Positions 34,955-43,554 of a stretch of 64,000 nucleotides of DNA are shown here, in pieces (the first letter of the stretch is position 1; each line of letters starts with the position of its first letter). This DNA comes from Rhodobacterales bacterium LSUCC0031 (GTDB lineage: Bacteria; Pseudomonadota; Alphaproteobacteria; Rhodobacterales; Rhodobacteraceae): the NCBI GenBank assembly GCA_015689735.1, contig WVSP01000001.1, forward strand, positions 980,001-1,044,000, in the 5' to 3' direction. The position numbers and the translations under genes were made by a program. The notes beneath the pieces were generated by a model. That model was not told the DNA's origin. It ran no database searches and was given only the letters and a program-made list of their open reading frames with translations.

Positions 34955-35591
34955 AGAACTTATAACTAACATGATGGAGCGCCATTATCGGGATACGTTT
35001 TTAAAGCATGGTGCAAATAGCCGCGGCGTGGACTGGGGAGAGAATGAGCGCAATGCACGATTGCGGCAGGAAATGATGCTTGGCGTTGTAAGAGCGGGCA
35101 CCGAGAGCGGGAGTATTTTGGACGTTGGTTGTGGTTACGGCGATCTGGCGGGAGTTATCTCCGGAAAAAAAGTTCCGTTAATGTACCATGGTATGGATGT
35201 TGTTGGAGAGATGATTGAAGAAGGACGCCGCCGTTATCCAGATTGTACCTTTACTCAGGGTGACGTGCTTGAGCTAGAAGTCGATACGCACGACTATGTT
35301 GTCTGTAATGGTATTCTGACGCAGAAATTGAATGCCTCGACGCTGGAAATGAATCGATATGCTCAGCGGCTGATTCGTAAGATGTACTCCGTGTGTCGTG
35401 TTGGTGTGGCGTTTAACATGATGACAACGCATGTCAATTTTCAGCGAGATAACCTGTATTACCGTAATCCTGCTGAGATGCTTGCCTGGTGTATGTCTGA
35501 ATTGACACCACGTGCGCGAATCGATTGTGCGTACGATCTATGGTACGAGTATACGATTTACCTTTATCGACCTGGGCCGGAAGGAGCGTGA
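34947..35591 (+). CDS. Class I SAM-dependent methyltransferase
   Basis: A 214-residue protein with SILDVGCGYGDLAGVI as motif I, YHGMDVVGEMIEEGR as motif II and a TFTQGDVLEL segment. A region with NMMTTHVNF and YYRNPAEMLAWC follows. It is probably an O- or N-methyltransferase acting on a sugar. Overlap with the aminotransferase on one side and an acyltransferase right after it suggest that the new amino group or a neighbouring hydroxyl is modified. The exact acceptor cannot be told. Confidence 0.75.
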   Translation: MAEELITNMMERHYRDTFLKHGANSRGVDWGENERNARLRQEMMLGVVRAGTESGSILDVGCGYGDLAGVISGKKVPLMYHGMDVVGEMIEEGRRRYPDCTFTQGDVLELEVDTHDYVVCNGILTQKLNASTLEMNRYAQRLIRKMYSVCRVGVAFNMMTTHVNFQRDNLYYRNPAEMLAWCMSELTPRARIDCAYDLWYEYTIYLYRPGPEGA

Positions 35592-35593
35592 GC

Positions 35594-36256
35594 ATGAAAA
35601 ACAAAAGACAACTCTTGATCTTTGGCTCGGGCACTCTTGGTGAGGTGGCGAATTATTACTTTACCAACGATTCCGATTATGAAGTGGTTGGATTCGTGGA
35701 GATGCAGGAGTTTATGACGCCAGGGGCGGCTGTTTCTGGTAAGCCTGTATATGGCTGGGAGTCAGTAGCAGAAACATTTTCACCCAGTGATGTTGATTTG
35801 TTTGTGGCCATTGGTTATCGGAAAACAAATTCTATAAGACGTTTGCGTTATGAGCAGGTGCTGGCAGCGGGTTACACCTGCGCGAGTTATATCAGCTCAA
35901 AGGCGACGAATTTTTCTGAATCTATCGGCTCGAATTGTTTCATACTGGAAAACAACGTCCTCCAGCCATTTACAAGAATTGGCAATAACGTCACGTTATG
36001 GTCTGGAAATCATATTGGCCACCATTCGGCCATTGAAGACCATTGTTTTGTTGCTTCACATGCGGTAATTTCTGGGAACTGCCGGATCGGTGAAAGCTGC
36101 TTTATTGGTGTGAATTGCTGTATGCATGATGGCGTGACAATCGGTCCGAAATCCGTTCTAGGTGCGGGATCGATAGTGGCCGATTCCTGCGAACCGCGTA
36201 GTGTTTTTGCTCCCCAAGCCACGCCACCACGGATTATTCAACGTGACATCATCTAA
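35594..36256 (+). CDS. NeuD/PglD-like sugar O- or N-acyltransferase
   Basis: 220 residues from ATG 35594, which has AAGGAGCG in front. The N-terminal part is a small Rossmann domain (LLIFGSGTLGEVANYY), and the C-terminal part is a left-handed beta-helix of hexapeptides (IGSNCFILENNVLQ, IGNNVTLWSGNHIGHHS with the catalytic His, IGESCFIGVNC). Such proteins acetylate amino groups of nucleotide-linked 4-amino sugars (PglD) or hydroxyls of sialic acid (NeuD). The position after the aminotransferase favours N-acetylation of the new amino sugar. Confidence 0.8.
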   Translation: MKNKRQLLIFGSGTLGEVANYYFTNDSDYEVVGFVEMQEFMTPGAAVSGKPVYGWESVAETFSPSDVDLFVAIGYRKTNSIRRLRYEQVLAAGYTCASYISSKATNFSESIGSNCFILENNVLQPFTRIGNNVTLWSGNHIGHHSAIEDHCFVASHAVISGNCRIGESCFIGVNCCMHDGVTIGPKSVLGAGSIVADSCEPRSVFAPQATPPRIIQRDII

Positions 36257-36266
36257 TGCGTACGGC

Positions 36267-37226
36267 ATGCATATGCCGCAATGGAAGAAACAAGGGTTAA
36301 TCTATTCGTGTGAGAGTCGCGAATTTTTTAAATCGCATGCAACCCGACCTGTTCCTGTGTTATTGGGTGACGACCGTCTCCGGCTGTATTTTTCATCGCG
36401 AGGCAGCGATGACATGCCGTATCCGACTTATATCGACGTGGATCCGAACGAACCCGGGAATGTTCTGTTTGTCAATGAAAAGCCGTTATTGAATTTAGGG
36501 CGAACAGGTACGTTTGATGATTCCGGCGTAACGCCTGTGTCGATATTGGATGAGCCGGGGCGTAGCTTAATGTACTACGTTGGATGGAAACGTAGGCGTT
36601 ATAACGTGACGATTGAAACCTCGATAGGCGTGGCTTACGTCGACCATGAAAAGGGAACTTTGCAGCGAGTGTATGAGGGACCGATCCTTGCCCAGGACCC
36701 AGTGCACCCGATTTTGGTAGCAGCACCATTTGTGGTTCGCGATGCGGAAGAGTATGTGATGTGGTATTGCTCGGGGACCGAATGGCGCCAAATGGAGCAC
36801 GGTCCAGAAATGCTCTATACGGTTTTTCGCGCAACCTCTCCAGACGGCTTTTCTTGGAAGCAATCGCCCAGCGACCCTGTTATACCATACAATTTTGACG
36901 GCGAAGTAATATCAGCTCCTTGGATTGTCAAAACGTTGGATGGTTGGCAAATGTGGTATTCCACGAGAGGAAGCCGAACGCCATCAGAGAAGAATTACCT
37001 TATAGGCGTGGCTGTAAGCGGTGATGGCACTACATGGAGGCGCATGGATAAAATTGCGGCAATCGGCACATCAATGACAGGTTGGGACTCGGAAATGGTT
37101 TGTTATCCAGCCATTATCAATATTGGGGGGCGGACCTGTATGTTTTATTGCGGTAATGGTGTTGGTCGTGGAGGCATTGGTTACGCAGTCGCCGACCGTA
37201 AGCTTGATATTCTTGACTGGAAATAG
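36267..37226 (+). CDS. Five-bladed beta-propeller protein, glycoside hydrolase-like
   Basis: About 319 residues. The start is uncertain between GTG 36243, ATG 36267 and ATG 36273. Repeated blade motifs are visible: PVPVLLGDDRLRLYFSSRG, VTPVSILDEPGRSLMYYVGW, PFVVRDAEEYVMWYCSGT, SAPWIVKTLDGWQMWYSTRG and AIINIGGRTCMFYCGNG. This is the propeller seen in GH43, GH32 and GH130 relatives. It has no signal peptide and lies inside a biosynthetic operon, so a cytoplasmic phosphorylase-like or purely binding role is as likely as hydrolysis. I do not assign a reaction. Confidence 0.65.
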   Translation: MHMPQWKKQGLIYSCESREFFKSHATRPVPVLLGDDRLRLYFSSRGSDDMPYPTYIDVDPNEPGNVLFVNEKPLLNLGRTGTFDDSGVTPVSILDEPGRSLMYYVGWKRRRYNVTIETSIGVAYVDHEKGTLQRVYEGPILAQDPVHPILVAAPFVVRDAEEYVMWYCSGTEWRQMEHGPEMLYTVFRATSPDGFSWKQSPSDPVIPYNFDGEVISAPWIVKTLDGWQMWYSTRGSRTPSEKNYLIGVAVSGDGTTWRRMDKIAAIGTSMTGWDSEMVCYPAIINIGGRTCMFYCGNGVGRGGIGYAVADRKLDILDWK

Positions 37227-37238
37227 GTCCGGGGTCCT

Positions 37239-37967
37239 ATGGAGAAGGTGGTCGTCATTTCGCAGTCCATGTATTTTCCTTGGTGTGGGCTATTGGATCA
37301 GGTTAAGAACGCGGATGTATTTGTTCACTATGACGATGTGCAGTTGTCACGTGGGTTCTATAGTCGGGTACAGGCGAAGACACCCAATGGCATCAAGTGG
37401 TTGACGGTGCCGCTGCAAGACCGTCATCAGGGGCGTCGCATTGACGACTCATTGATTTCTTATTCAGAGAACTGGATCGAAAAACATCGGGGAATACTTT
37501 TAACTAGCTACGCTAGAGCGCCCTTCCTGAAGGACGCGCTTCAAGTATTTGACTCCGTGTTTGTGGAGCGTAAAGAGACGCTTGGGCAGCTTGGGCGAGC
37601 TACTATTCGTGCTTGTGCAGACTATTTTGGGGTGGGGGCGGATACGCAGTTTCTGGAGTCGTCGACAATGGGCATAGGGGGCGCTAGTTCTCAGCGACTT
37701 TTGGATATCACCAGTCACGTAGGTGGCTCCATCTATCTAACAGGGCATGGGGCATTAAACTACTTGGACCACGAACTCTTCGAAAAACAAGGGATCGAGG
37801 TTCGCTATATGAATTATCACATATCTGAATACCCCCAGCGTCACGGGCCATTCACTCCGTATGTGACATGCCTGGACGCAATTGCTCATTTGGGTCGCGA
37901 TTGCGGGCGCGTTCTACGGTCTGAAATGGTGAGCTGGAAAGATGCGGCTGCGGCGATAGAGCGATGA
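37239..37967 (+). CDS. WbqC-like family protein
   Basis: A 242-residue protein matching the WbqC-like family. Segments include ISQSMYFPWCGLLDQVKNADVFVHYDDVQ (shortened here to the YFPW-G and DVFV--DDVQ motifs), W-TVPLQDRHQG, a YLTGHGALNYLD segment and IEVRYMNYHISEYPQ. These proteins recur in O-antigen and exopolysaccharide clusters. The reaction is not established; attachment of small acyl or amino acid groups to amino sugars has been considered. It starts 12 bp after the propeller gene and is probably in the same transcript. Confidence 0.75.
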   Translation: MEKVVVISQSMYFPWCGLLDQVKNADVFVHYDDVQLSRGFYSRVQAKTPNGIKWLTVPLQDRHQGRRIDDSLISYSENWIEKHRGILLTSYARAPFLKDALQVFDSVFVERKETLGQLGRATIRACADYFGVGADTQFLESSTMGIGGASSQRLLDITSHVGGSIYLTGHGALNYLDHELFEKQGIEVRYMNYHISEYPQRHGPFTPYVTCLDAIAHLGRDCGRVLRSEMVSWKDAAAAIER

Positions 37968-38129
37968 GTTTCTGGTATTAGCCATTTAAGGCATTTGTAC
38001 AAGAAATATAGGTCTTGCACGCACTGGAAGAGTGTTATTTTGGTTTTTGTGTGTAATTCGTGAGTTTTGTATATATGGGGCAGTCTAGGGGGTCCTTGTC
38101 GGATTTCACTATTTGGAGGAGGCTATTCA

Positions 38130-38909
38130 ATGAATCAGATCGCTCAGTTTCAAAAAGAGGTTGAGGCTAACATTGCGGCGCTAGGAAAGGACACGGCTCT
38201 CGCGGATATTGGTCGCGACTTTATGCTGCGCTCTGCAAATAACAAATATACCTACAACTTCACTTGGCTTGGGCGTCCTATTATCCAGTTTCCGCAGGAT
38301 GTCGTGGCTATGCAGGAGTTGATATGGTCTGTAAAACCAGACCTTATCATTGAGACAGGGATAGCTCATGGAGGGTCGCTGGTGTTCAGTGCGTCCATGC
38401 TGGCCTTGATTGACTTGGCGGAGGCTACGGATGTGGGGGAGATGCTTAATCCTGCTTTACTCCGACGTAAGGTGCTTGGGGTCGATATTGATATTCGGCC
38501 GCATAATCGCGCTGCAATAGAACAACATCCGTTTGCCTCACGAATTGAAATGATACAAGGGTCAAGTATTGCTCCGGATGTCGTAAGTCGCGTCAAAAAT
38601 ATTGCGGCGAGTTACTCCAATGTATTGGTTTGTCTGGACTCCAATCACACTCACGAGCATGTATTGGCAGAGCTTGAAGCCTATGCCCCTCTGACATCGG
38701 TAGGAAGCTATTGCGTTGTCTTCGATACCGCAATTGAGGATATGCCAGAGGATATGTTCTTGGGCCGTCCTTGGGGGCGTGGTAATAACCCCAAAACGGC
38801 CGTTTGGGAATATGTTAAGGACCATAAAGAATTTGAGATTGATCAGAGTGTCCAACACAAGATACAAATTACTGTTGCCCCGGATGGATTTCTTCGGCGG
38901 GTGAAGTAG
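38130..38909 (+). CDS. CmcI-like (cephalosporin hydroxylase family) SAM-dependent methyltransferase
   Basis: 259 residues from ATG 38130, which has a strong GGAGGAGG ribosome site; the frame open upstream is ignored. Segments NFTWLGRPIIQFPQDVVAMQ, KPDLIIETGIAHGGSLVF and GVDIDIRPHNRAAIEQHP mark the CmcI family. Members in polysaccharide clusters are thought to be SAM- and metal-dependent O-methyltransferases of sugars. The LVCLDSNHTHEHVLAELE segment fits the metal site. The gene is AT-rich and ends in TAGTG, which also starts the next gene. Confidence 0.78.
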   Translation: MNQIAQFQKEVEANIAALGKDTALADIGRDFMLRSANNKYTYNFTWLGRPIIQFPQDVVAMQELIWSVKPDLIIETGIAHGGSLVFSASMLALIDLAEATDVGEMLNPALLRRKVLGVDIDIRPHNRAAIEQHPFASRIEMIQGSSIAPDVVSRVKNIAASYSNVLVCLDSNHTHEHVLAELEAYAPLTSVGSYCVVFDTAIEDMPEDMFLGRPWGRGNNPKTAVWEYVKDHKEFEIDQSVQHKIQITVAPDGFLRRVK

Positions 38910-39856
38910 TGTCAAAAATGACCGAGGTAATCACGGGCGTTGGAGATGTGGAGTGTTATGAGCCGATAGTTAGTGTCGGGTTGCCAGTTTTTAATGGTGA
39001 AGCCTACATTGCCGAAGCAGTGCAGTCGCTGCTGAATCAGTCATATCGTCAATTGGAACTCATAATATCTGATAATGGCTCGGCTGATAGGACTCAGAAA
39101 ATATGCGAAAAATTTGCAGCATCCGATGCGCGTGTACGCTATTTTCGTCAGTCTGAGAATTTTGGCGGGCAAGCGAACTTCGAGTTCGTGTTCCGGCATG
39201 CAAGGGGAAGATATTTTATGTGGGCGGCCCATGATGATGTCTGGTCGCCGACATGGATTGAGAGATTGGTTGGCCGGATAAATGGGAAGAGGGACGTTTG
39301 CGCTTTCGGTAGGGTTCTTCATATCGATGAACCTGGGAGGCAAGTACCCCACATCGCCAGTGATCGTTCGTTCGACTATTCATCGAATTCTTCGCTTGCA
39401 CGAAGACTAAAGTTTTTTATGGAGCCTGAGGCGCTCGGGAAAGCGAATGCCGTATATGGGTTGTTCCCTAGAGAAGCAATAGAAAAGTATTCCCCGGTAC
39501 TTCTCCGAGGGGGTTATGGATACGGAGATTGCGTGATGCTTTGGTGCATGATGTCGCAATATCGGCTGGCGGGCGTTGATGATTCCTTTCTTTACAAACG
39601 TCTGCATGAGGGGGCTGCGTCGGGTGGGAGGCCGCGCACTGTTTCGCAGCGCGGTTGGTGTGATAAAGTGAAGGGGTTGTACTTCATGATTGGAATGAAT
39701 CTGTCGTTCCGTGGAAACAGTGACTACCTGCGTGCGGATCCCGGCTTGACTGCATTGATCTGTTTGTTGTTGGCACCCGTTAAAATGCTGCTGTCTATCT
39801 TCAAGGTGCGTGCTGCGGTGCGTCATATGTCATCAGTGAAGACTGCAAATGGCTAA
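38909..39856 (+). CDS. Glycosyltransferase family 2
   Basis: 315 residues, GTG start at 38909 (ATG at 38918 is an alternative). It has VSVGLPVFNGEAYIAEAVQSL, LIISDNGSADRT, and MWAAHDDVWSPTW where HDD fills the DxD role, with a later RGGYGYGDCVMLW segment in place of the usual ED base. The C-terminus ends in a hydrophobic helix (LTALICLLLAPVKMLLSIF). It overlaps the ABC transporter gene by 8 bp, so the transferase and flippase are coupled. Confidence 0.83.
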   Translation: MSKMTEVITGVGDVECYEPIVSVGLPVFNGEAYIAEAVQSLLNQSYRQLELIISDNGSADRTQKICEKFAASDARVRYFRQSENFGGQANFEFVFRHARGRYFMWAAHDDVWSPTWIERLVGRINGKRDVCAFGRVLHIDEPGRQVPHIASDRSFDYSSNSSLARRLKFFMEPEALGKANAVYGLFPREAIEKYSPVLLRGGYGYGDCVMLWCMMSQYRLAGVDDSFLYKRLHEGAASGGRPRTVSQRGWCDKVKGLYFMIGMNLSFRGNSDYLRADPGLTALICLLLAPVKMLLSIFKVRAAVRHMSSVKTANG

Positions 39857-41627
39857 TACGCAGAGTACCGTTGCCAAGTACTGGCGCCTGATCGGGCCGC
39901 AGCGCCGTGAGTTGCCGCGCGTGTTGGCGGCATCGCTGGCGCTCAGTTTCGTTGATGTTCTCGGGATCGGCCTCGTTGGGCCGTTCGTTGCCAGCCTGCT
40001 GTCGCCTTCGATGGTAGCGGACAATCCATGGTACCAACAGCTATCGGGCGCCCTTGGACTCCAGACGGTGGATCCGGTGGTTGTTACAGCTACGGTTCTG
40101 GTTGCCGCTTTTGCGCTCAAATTTATTGTATCGTCGGCGGTACTGGCGGAGATTTTCGGATTCTGTACCCGGTTGGACAGGCGTCTGCGGGAGGAGCTGC
40201 TGAATAATCTTTTCGCGATGGACCTTTCTCGAGTCTCTGGAACCAAGTCATCGGGTTTTGTACAGGCAGTGCATGGTTTTACGGCGCAATTCGCTTATGG
40301 TCTGGTCGGGGCGCAGCTGCGCATGGCCACAGAGATATTCATTGGTACCGTGATCCTCTGCTATTTGTTCTACCTCAATCCGATGGGGTTGGGATTGTTG
40401 TTGGTGCTCGTTTCTTTGGTGGTTCTGGTCTACGATCGGATTTTCAGAAAGCGGATACAGGGGTATGGTCGGGATGCGGCCCACTCAGGCGAGGTTCTCA
40501 TCCAGGCTGTGCAGCAGGTCGTCGCCGGCTTGCGTGAAATCCGTGTCTATGGAATAGAGGCTCGGCTGCTGGGGCGTGCCAAACACGCGGCGGCAACGTT
40601 TTCGCGGATCACTGCTCATTATCAGTGGATATCCGCTATCCCGAAGTATCTGATCGAATTCTGTCTGATGGCATCGGTCTGCGTGCTGGTATTGGCGATG
40701 TACTATGCCGATATCCCAAGGGAAAAAATGTTCGCGCTGATGGCAGTCTTCGGTGTGGCGGTGGTCCGCCTGGCACCGGTTGCCAACTATGTGCTGAACG
40801 GTCTGTCGCAAATGCGCTTCAACAGCTTTGTTATTGACCGCCTTATTGAAGAATTTGGCAGTGTAACCGCAAAGACGCCGAGTGGTGGGGACGCGCCTGC
40901 GGTGGAGCCTCTTCCTGTCATTGAGACAATTGAGCTGGCGGACGTGAGTTTTGGCTACCATGGTCAGGCATCGCCGGTTTTGCGCCATGTCAATCTTTGT
41001 ATCAAGAAGGGCGACTCGATCGGGTTGGTTGGCCCTTCCGGTGGCGGCAAGACGACGTTGGCGGAAATGATCCTCGGATTCTGGCAACCGACCGAAGGAG
41101 AGATATGCATCAACGGCCGCCCACGAGCGGAGTATTCCAATTCCGCGCTGCAGGGTCATTTTGCCTATATTCCGCAACAGCTTTTCCTGCTCGATGCCTC
41201 GATTGGGGACAACATTTCACTGCAGGATCCTGCAGGAGGGGACGAGGTAAGGTTCCGAATCAAGGCGGCTGCATCCGCGGCACAACTTGACGGCTACCTG
41301 GCCGGCCTGGAGCTCGGCATTGATGCACCGTGCGGTGAAAGCGGTGGGCGCCTGTCCGGCGGGCAGCGGCAGCGTATCGCACTGGCGCGGGCGCTGTATC
41401 ATGATCGGTCGGTCATCGTCATGGACGAAGCTACCAGTGCGCTGGACTATGAAACCGAGCGCGAAATCATTGAAGAGATCCGGGAGCTCAAAGGGCGCGT
41501 CACTATGATTGTCATCGCCCACCGCGTGGAGACGGTCGCCGATTGTGACCGGTTGTTCCGTGTCGAAGGGGGGGCGATTACTGAGATTTCCCGCGACGAG
41601 CTGTCGGCGAGGCGGTCCGGTAAATGA
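39849..41627 (+). CDS. PglK-like ABC transporter, lipid-linked oligosaccharide flippase
   Basis: A 592-residue half-transporter. Residues 1 to about 340 carry six membrane helices. The ATPase domain follows with GPSGGGKTTLAEMILG (Walker A), a Q-loop in FAYIPQQLFLLDASIG, LSGGQRQRIALARAL (signature), VIVMDEATSALD (Walker B) and IAHR (switch His), all intact. The same fused plan is found in PglK and MsbA, which flip lipid-linked glycans across the inner membrane. No Wzx is present in the window, so this is the best candidate exporter of repeat units from the central block. It overlaps genes on both sides. Confidence 0.85.
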   Translation: MANTQSTVAKYWRLIGPQRRELPRVLAASLALSFVDVLGIGLVGPFVASLLSPSMVADNPWYQQLSGALGLQTVDPVVVTATVLVAAFALKFIVSSAVLAEIFGFCTRLDRRLREELLNNLFAMDLSRVSGTKSSGFVQAVHGFTAQFAYGLVGAQLRMATEIFIGTVILCYLFYLNPMGLGLLLVLVSLVVLVYDRIFRKRIQGYGRDAAHSGEVLIQAVQQVVAGLREIRVYGIEARLLGRAKHAAATFSRITAHYQWISAIPKYLIEFCLMASVCVLVLAMYYADIPREKMFALMAVFGVAVVRLAPVANYVLNGLSQMRFNSFVIDRLIEEFGSVTAKTPSGGDAPAVEPLPVIETIELADVSFGYHGQASPVLRHVNLCIKKGDSIGLVGPSGGGKTTLAEMILGFWQPTEGEICINGRPRAEYSNSALQGHFAYIPQQLFLLDASIGDNISLQDPAGGDEVRFRIKAAASAAQLDGYLAGLELGIDAPCGESGGRLSGGQRQRIALARALYHDRSVIVMDEATSALDYETEREIIEEIRELKGRVTMIVIAHRVETVADCDRLFRVEGGAITEISRDELSARRSGK

Positions 41628-42610
41628 CGCCTAAAGTCAGTGTGGTGCTTCCCGTCTACAACGGCACCCTTTATCTGCGCGAGAGCATCGACAGCATCTT
41701 GGCGCAGTCGTTTACTGACTTTGAGCTGTTGGTGCTCAATGACGGTTCGTCGGATGCCTCTGGCGCAATCGCGCAGTCCTACGTGGACAGCCGCATCCGC
41801 TACATCGAGCATCGGAATATGGGGTTGGCGGCTACCCTCAACAAGGGGGTGTCGTTGGCAAAGGGGGAGTTTATCGTTCGCCAGGACCAGGATGACGTAT
41901 CGCTGCCCACACGTGTCGCCAGGCAGGTGGAGTACCTTGAACGCCATCCGGAGGTAGCGGTGCTGGGGACCTGGGCAACCGTCGTTAATGCGGAGGGGCA
42001 GCCGGACGGGCGAAAGCACCGTCACCCTGTAGGGAACGCGGCGCTGCGCGTCGAAACCTTGTTTGATTCCGCCTTTGTGCACAGTTCGGTCACTATGCGG
42101 CGTGATGCTTTGCTCGCAACGGGCGGGTATACGACCGACCGTACGCGCCAGCCGCCCGAGGATTACGAATTGTGGTCGCGCCTGCTGCGCACGCATTTGG
42201 CCTCGAACATTCCCGAGCCGCTGCTGCTGTATCGTGAAGTAGCCAGCAGTATGTCGCGCACCATGAAGACGGATTTCTTTGAACGGGTGATCCGTATCAG
42301 CGCCGAGAATTTGCTCTATTGGTCCGGGGCGGCGGATGCAGAGGCTGAGAAAGTGGCTCTGTTTGCCGCACGCCTGATCCACGCGGGGAATGTGCCACAT
42401 GACCATTCCGTCAGCCTGGCGGCAGTAAGGTCTCTGTTCGACGCGGCCTGCGAGGGGATTGCTCGTGCAGGGGGAGGGCTCGACGAGGATGCCAACCGGC
42501 GTTGCGCGCGCCTACGTTTCTCACTGGCACGCGCATGGTCAGTCGGCCGCTGCCGGACGGAATGGGGGCGCTGGTTGGCGCGCGCCGCTTGGAAAATCGC
42601 CCGTTTGTGA
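41624..42610 (+). CDS. Glycosyltransferase family 2
   Basis: 328 residues: KVSVVLPVYNGTLYLRESIDSI at the start, LVLNDGSSDASG, FIVRQDQDDVSLPTRVARQ with the DxD-like DQDD, a HSSVTMRRDALLATGGY segment and PPEDYELWSRLL as catalytic-base region. The plan is that of the WbbD/hyaluronan-like O-antigen transferases. It overlaps the flippase gene by 4 bp. The donor is not predictable. The arginine-rich C-terminal 60 residues may associate with the membrane. Confidence 0.87.
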   Translation: MTPKVSVVLPVYNGTLYLRESIDSILAQSFTDFELLVLNDGSSDASGAIAQSYVDSRIRYIEHRNMGLAATLNKGVSLAKGEFIVRQDQDDVSLPTRVARQVEYLERHPEVAVLGTWATVVNAEGQPDGRKHRHPVGNAALRVETLFDSAFVHSSVTMRRDALLATGGYTTDRTRQPPEDYELWSRLLRTHLASNIPEPLLLYREVASSMSRTMKTDFFERVIRISAENLLYWSGAADAEAEKVALFAARLIHAGNVPHDHSVSLAAVRSLFDAACEGIARAGGGLDEDANRRCARLRFSLARAWSVGRCRTEWGRWLARAAWKIARL

Positions 42611-42617
42611 AGGTAGC

Positions 42618-43553
42618 ATGAGTTACGATACTTGCGTTATTGGCGGTAGTGGCTTCATTGGTCGCAGTCTTGTGCCGCTGCTGGTGGCGACGGGCCGTCG
42701 TGTCCTGGTGCTTGGGCGTCGATCGGCGTCGCCGGTAATGCCGGCGGGAGCGAGCTACCGCGCGCTTGACATCACTGACACCTCAGAAGTGCTCGCCGCG
42801 CTGCGCGGCGTTCGCGAGTTGGTCGACCTGGCCTATGCCTTCGTACCGAAGACTTCTTGCGACGACCCGGTTGCCGATGTGCTTGGTAATCTGCCGCCTT
42901 CGGTGGCGCTGATGGTGGCGGCTGCAGAACTCGACTTGCGCAGCTTTGTGCTGGTCTCCTCGGGTGGTACGGTCTACGGAGAACCCGACGTGCTACCGAT
43001 CACCGAGCAGCATCCCCAGCGGCCGCTCTCTCCCTATGGCATAACCAAGCATGCCCTGGAATGCTACGGTATGTTATACCATCGTAGCCTCGGGTTACCC
43101 GTGGTGATTGCCCGCCCGGCTAATGCCTATGGTGAGGCGCAGGACGGGAGCAGCGGGCAGGGTTTCATTGGCGCGGCGGTCCGGAATCTTCTTGCCGGTC
43201 ATCGGGTTCCTGTATATGGCGCGCCGGGAACAATCCGCGACTATATTCATGTGGACGACGTGGCTACGGGCCTGCTGGCACTGCTCGAAAAGGGCCGTTT
43301 CGGCGAGGAATACAATCTAGGTACGGGACGTGGTCATAACAATATCGAAATCCTGTCCATGCTTGGCCAGATTGCAGGGCATATGGGGTTGCCGTGTCCC
43401 GAGGTCGAGGCACTGCCGGCACGGCCGTTCGATGTGACGGCTAATGTGTTGAGTTACGAGAAGCTCAAACGAGAGGCAGATTGGGGGCCGAGTATATCGA
43501 TACAAAGCGGGCTTGAGCGGGTGCTTCGCCATGCGGCAGGCAGGGAGCATTAA
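42618..43553 (+). CDS. NAD-dependent sugar-nucleotide epimerase/dehydratase (GalE/WbpP-like SDR)
   Basis: 311 residues from ATG 42618, just after an AAGGTAG site; the longer frame overlaps the GT2 gene. It has TCVIGGSGFIGRSLVPLL, LVSSGGTVYGEPDVLP, SPYGITKHALECY (Tyr/Lys), ARPANAYGEAQ and RDYIHVDDVATG. The VYGEP and DYIHVDD motifs are GalE-like, but it is shorter than GalE and its substrate is open (UDP-hexose or N-acetylhexosamine). It sits between transferases, so it makes a dedicated precursor. Confidence 0.8.
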   Translation: MSYDTCVIGGSGFIGRSLVPLLVATGRRVLVLGRRSASPVMPAGASYRALDITDTSEVLAALRGVRELVDLAYAFVPKTSCDDPVADVLGNLPPSVALMVAAAELDLRSFVLVSSGGTVYGEPDVLPITEQHPQRPLSPYGITKHALECYGMLYHRSLGLPVVIARPANAYGEAQDGSSGQGFIGAAVRNLLAGHRVPVYGAPGTIRDYIHVDDVATGLLALLEKGRFGEEYNLGTGRGHNNIEILSMLGQIAGHMGLPCPEVEALPARPFDVTANVLSYEKLKREADWGPSISIQSGLERVLRHAAGREH

Positions 43554-43554
43554 C

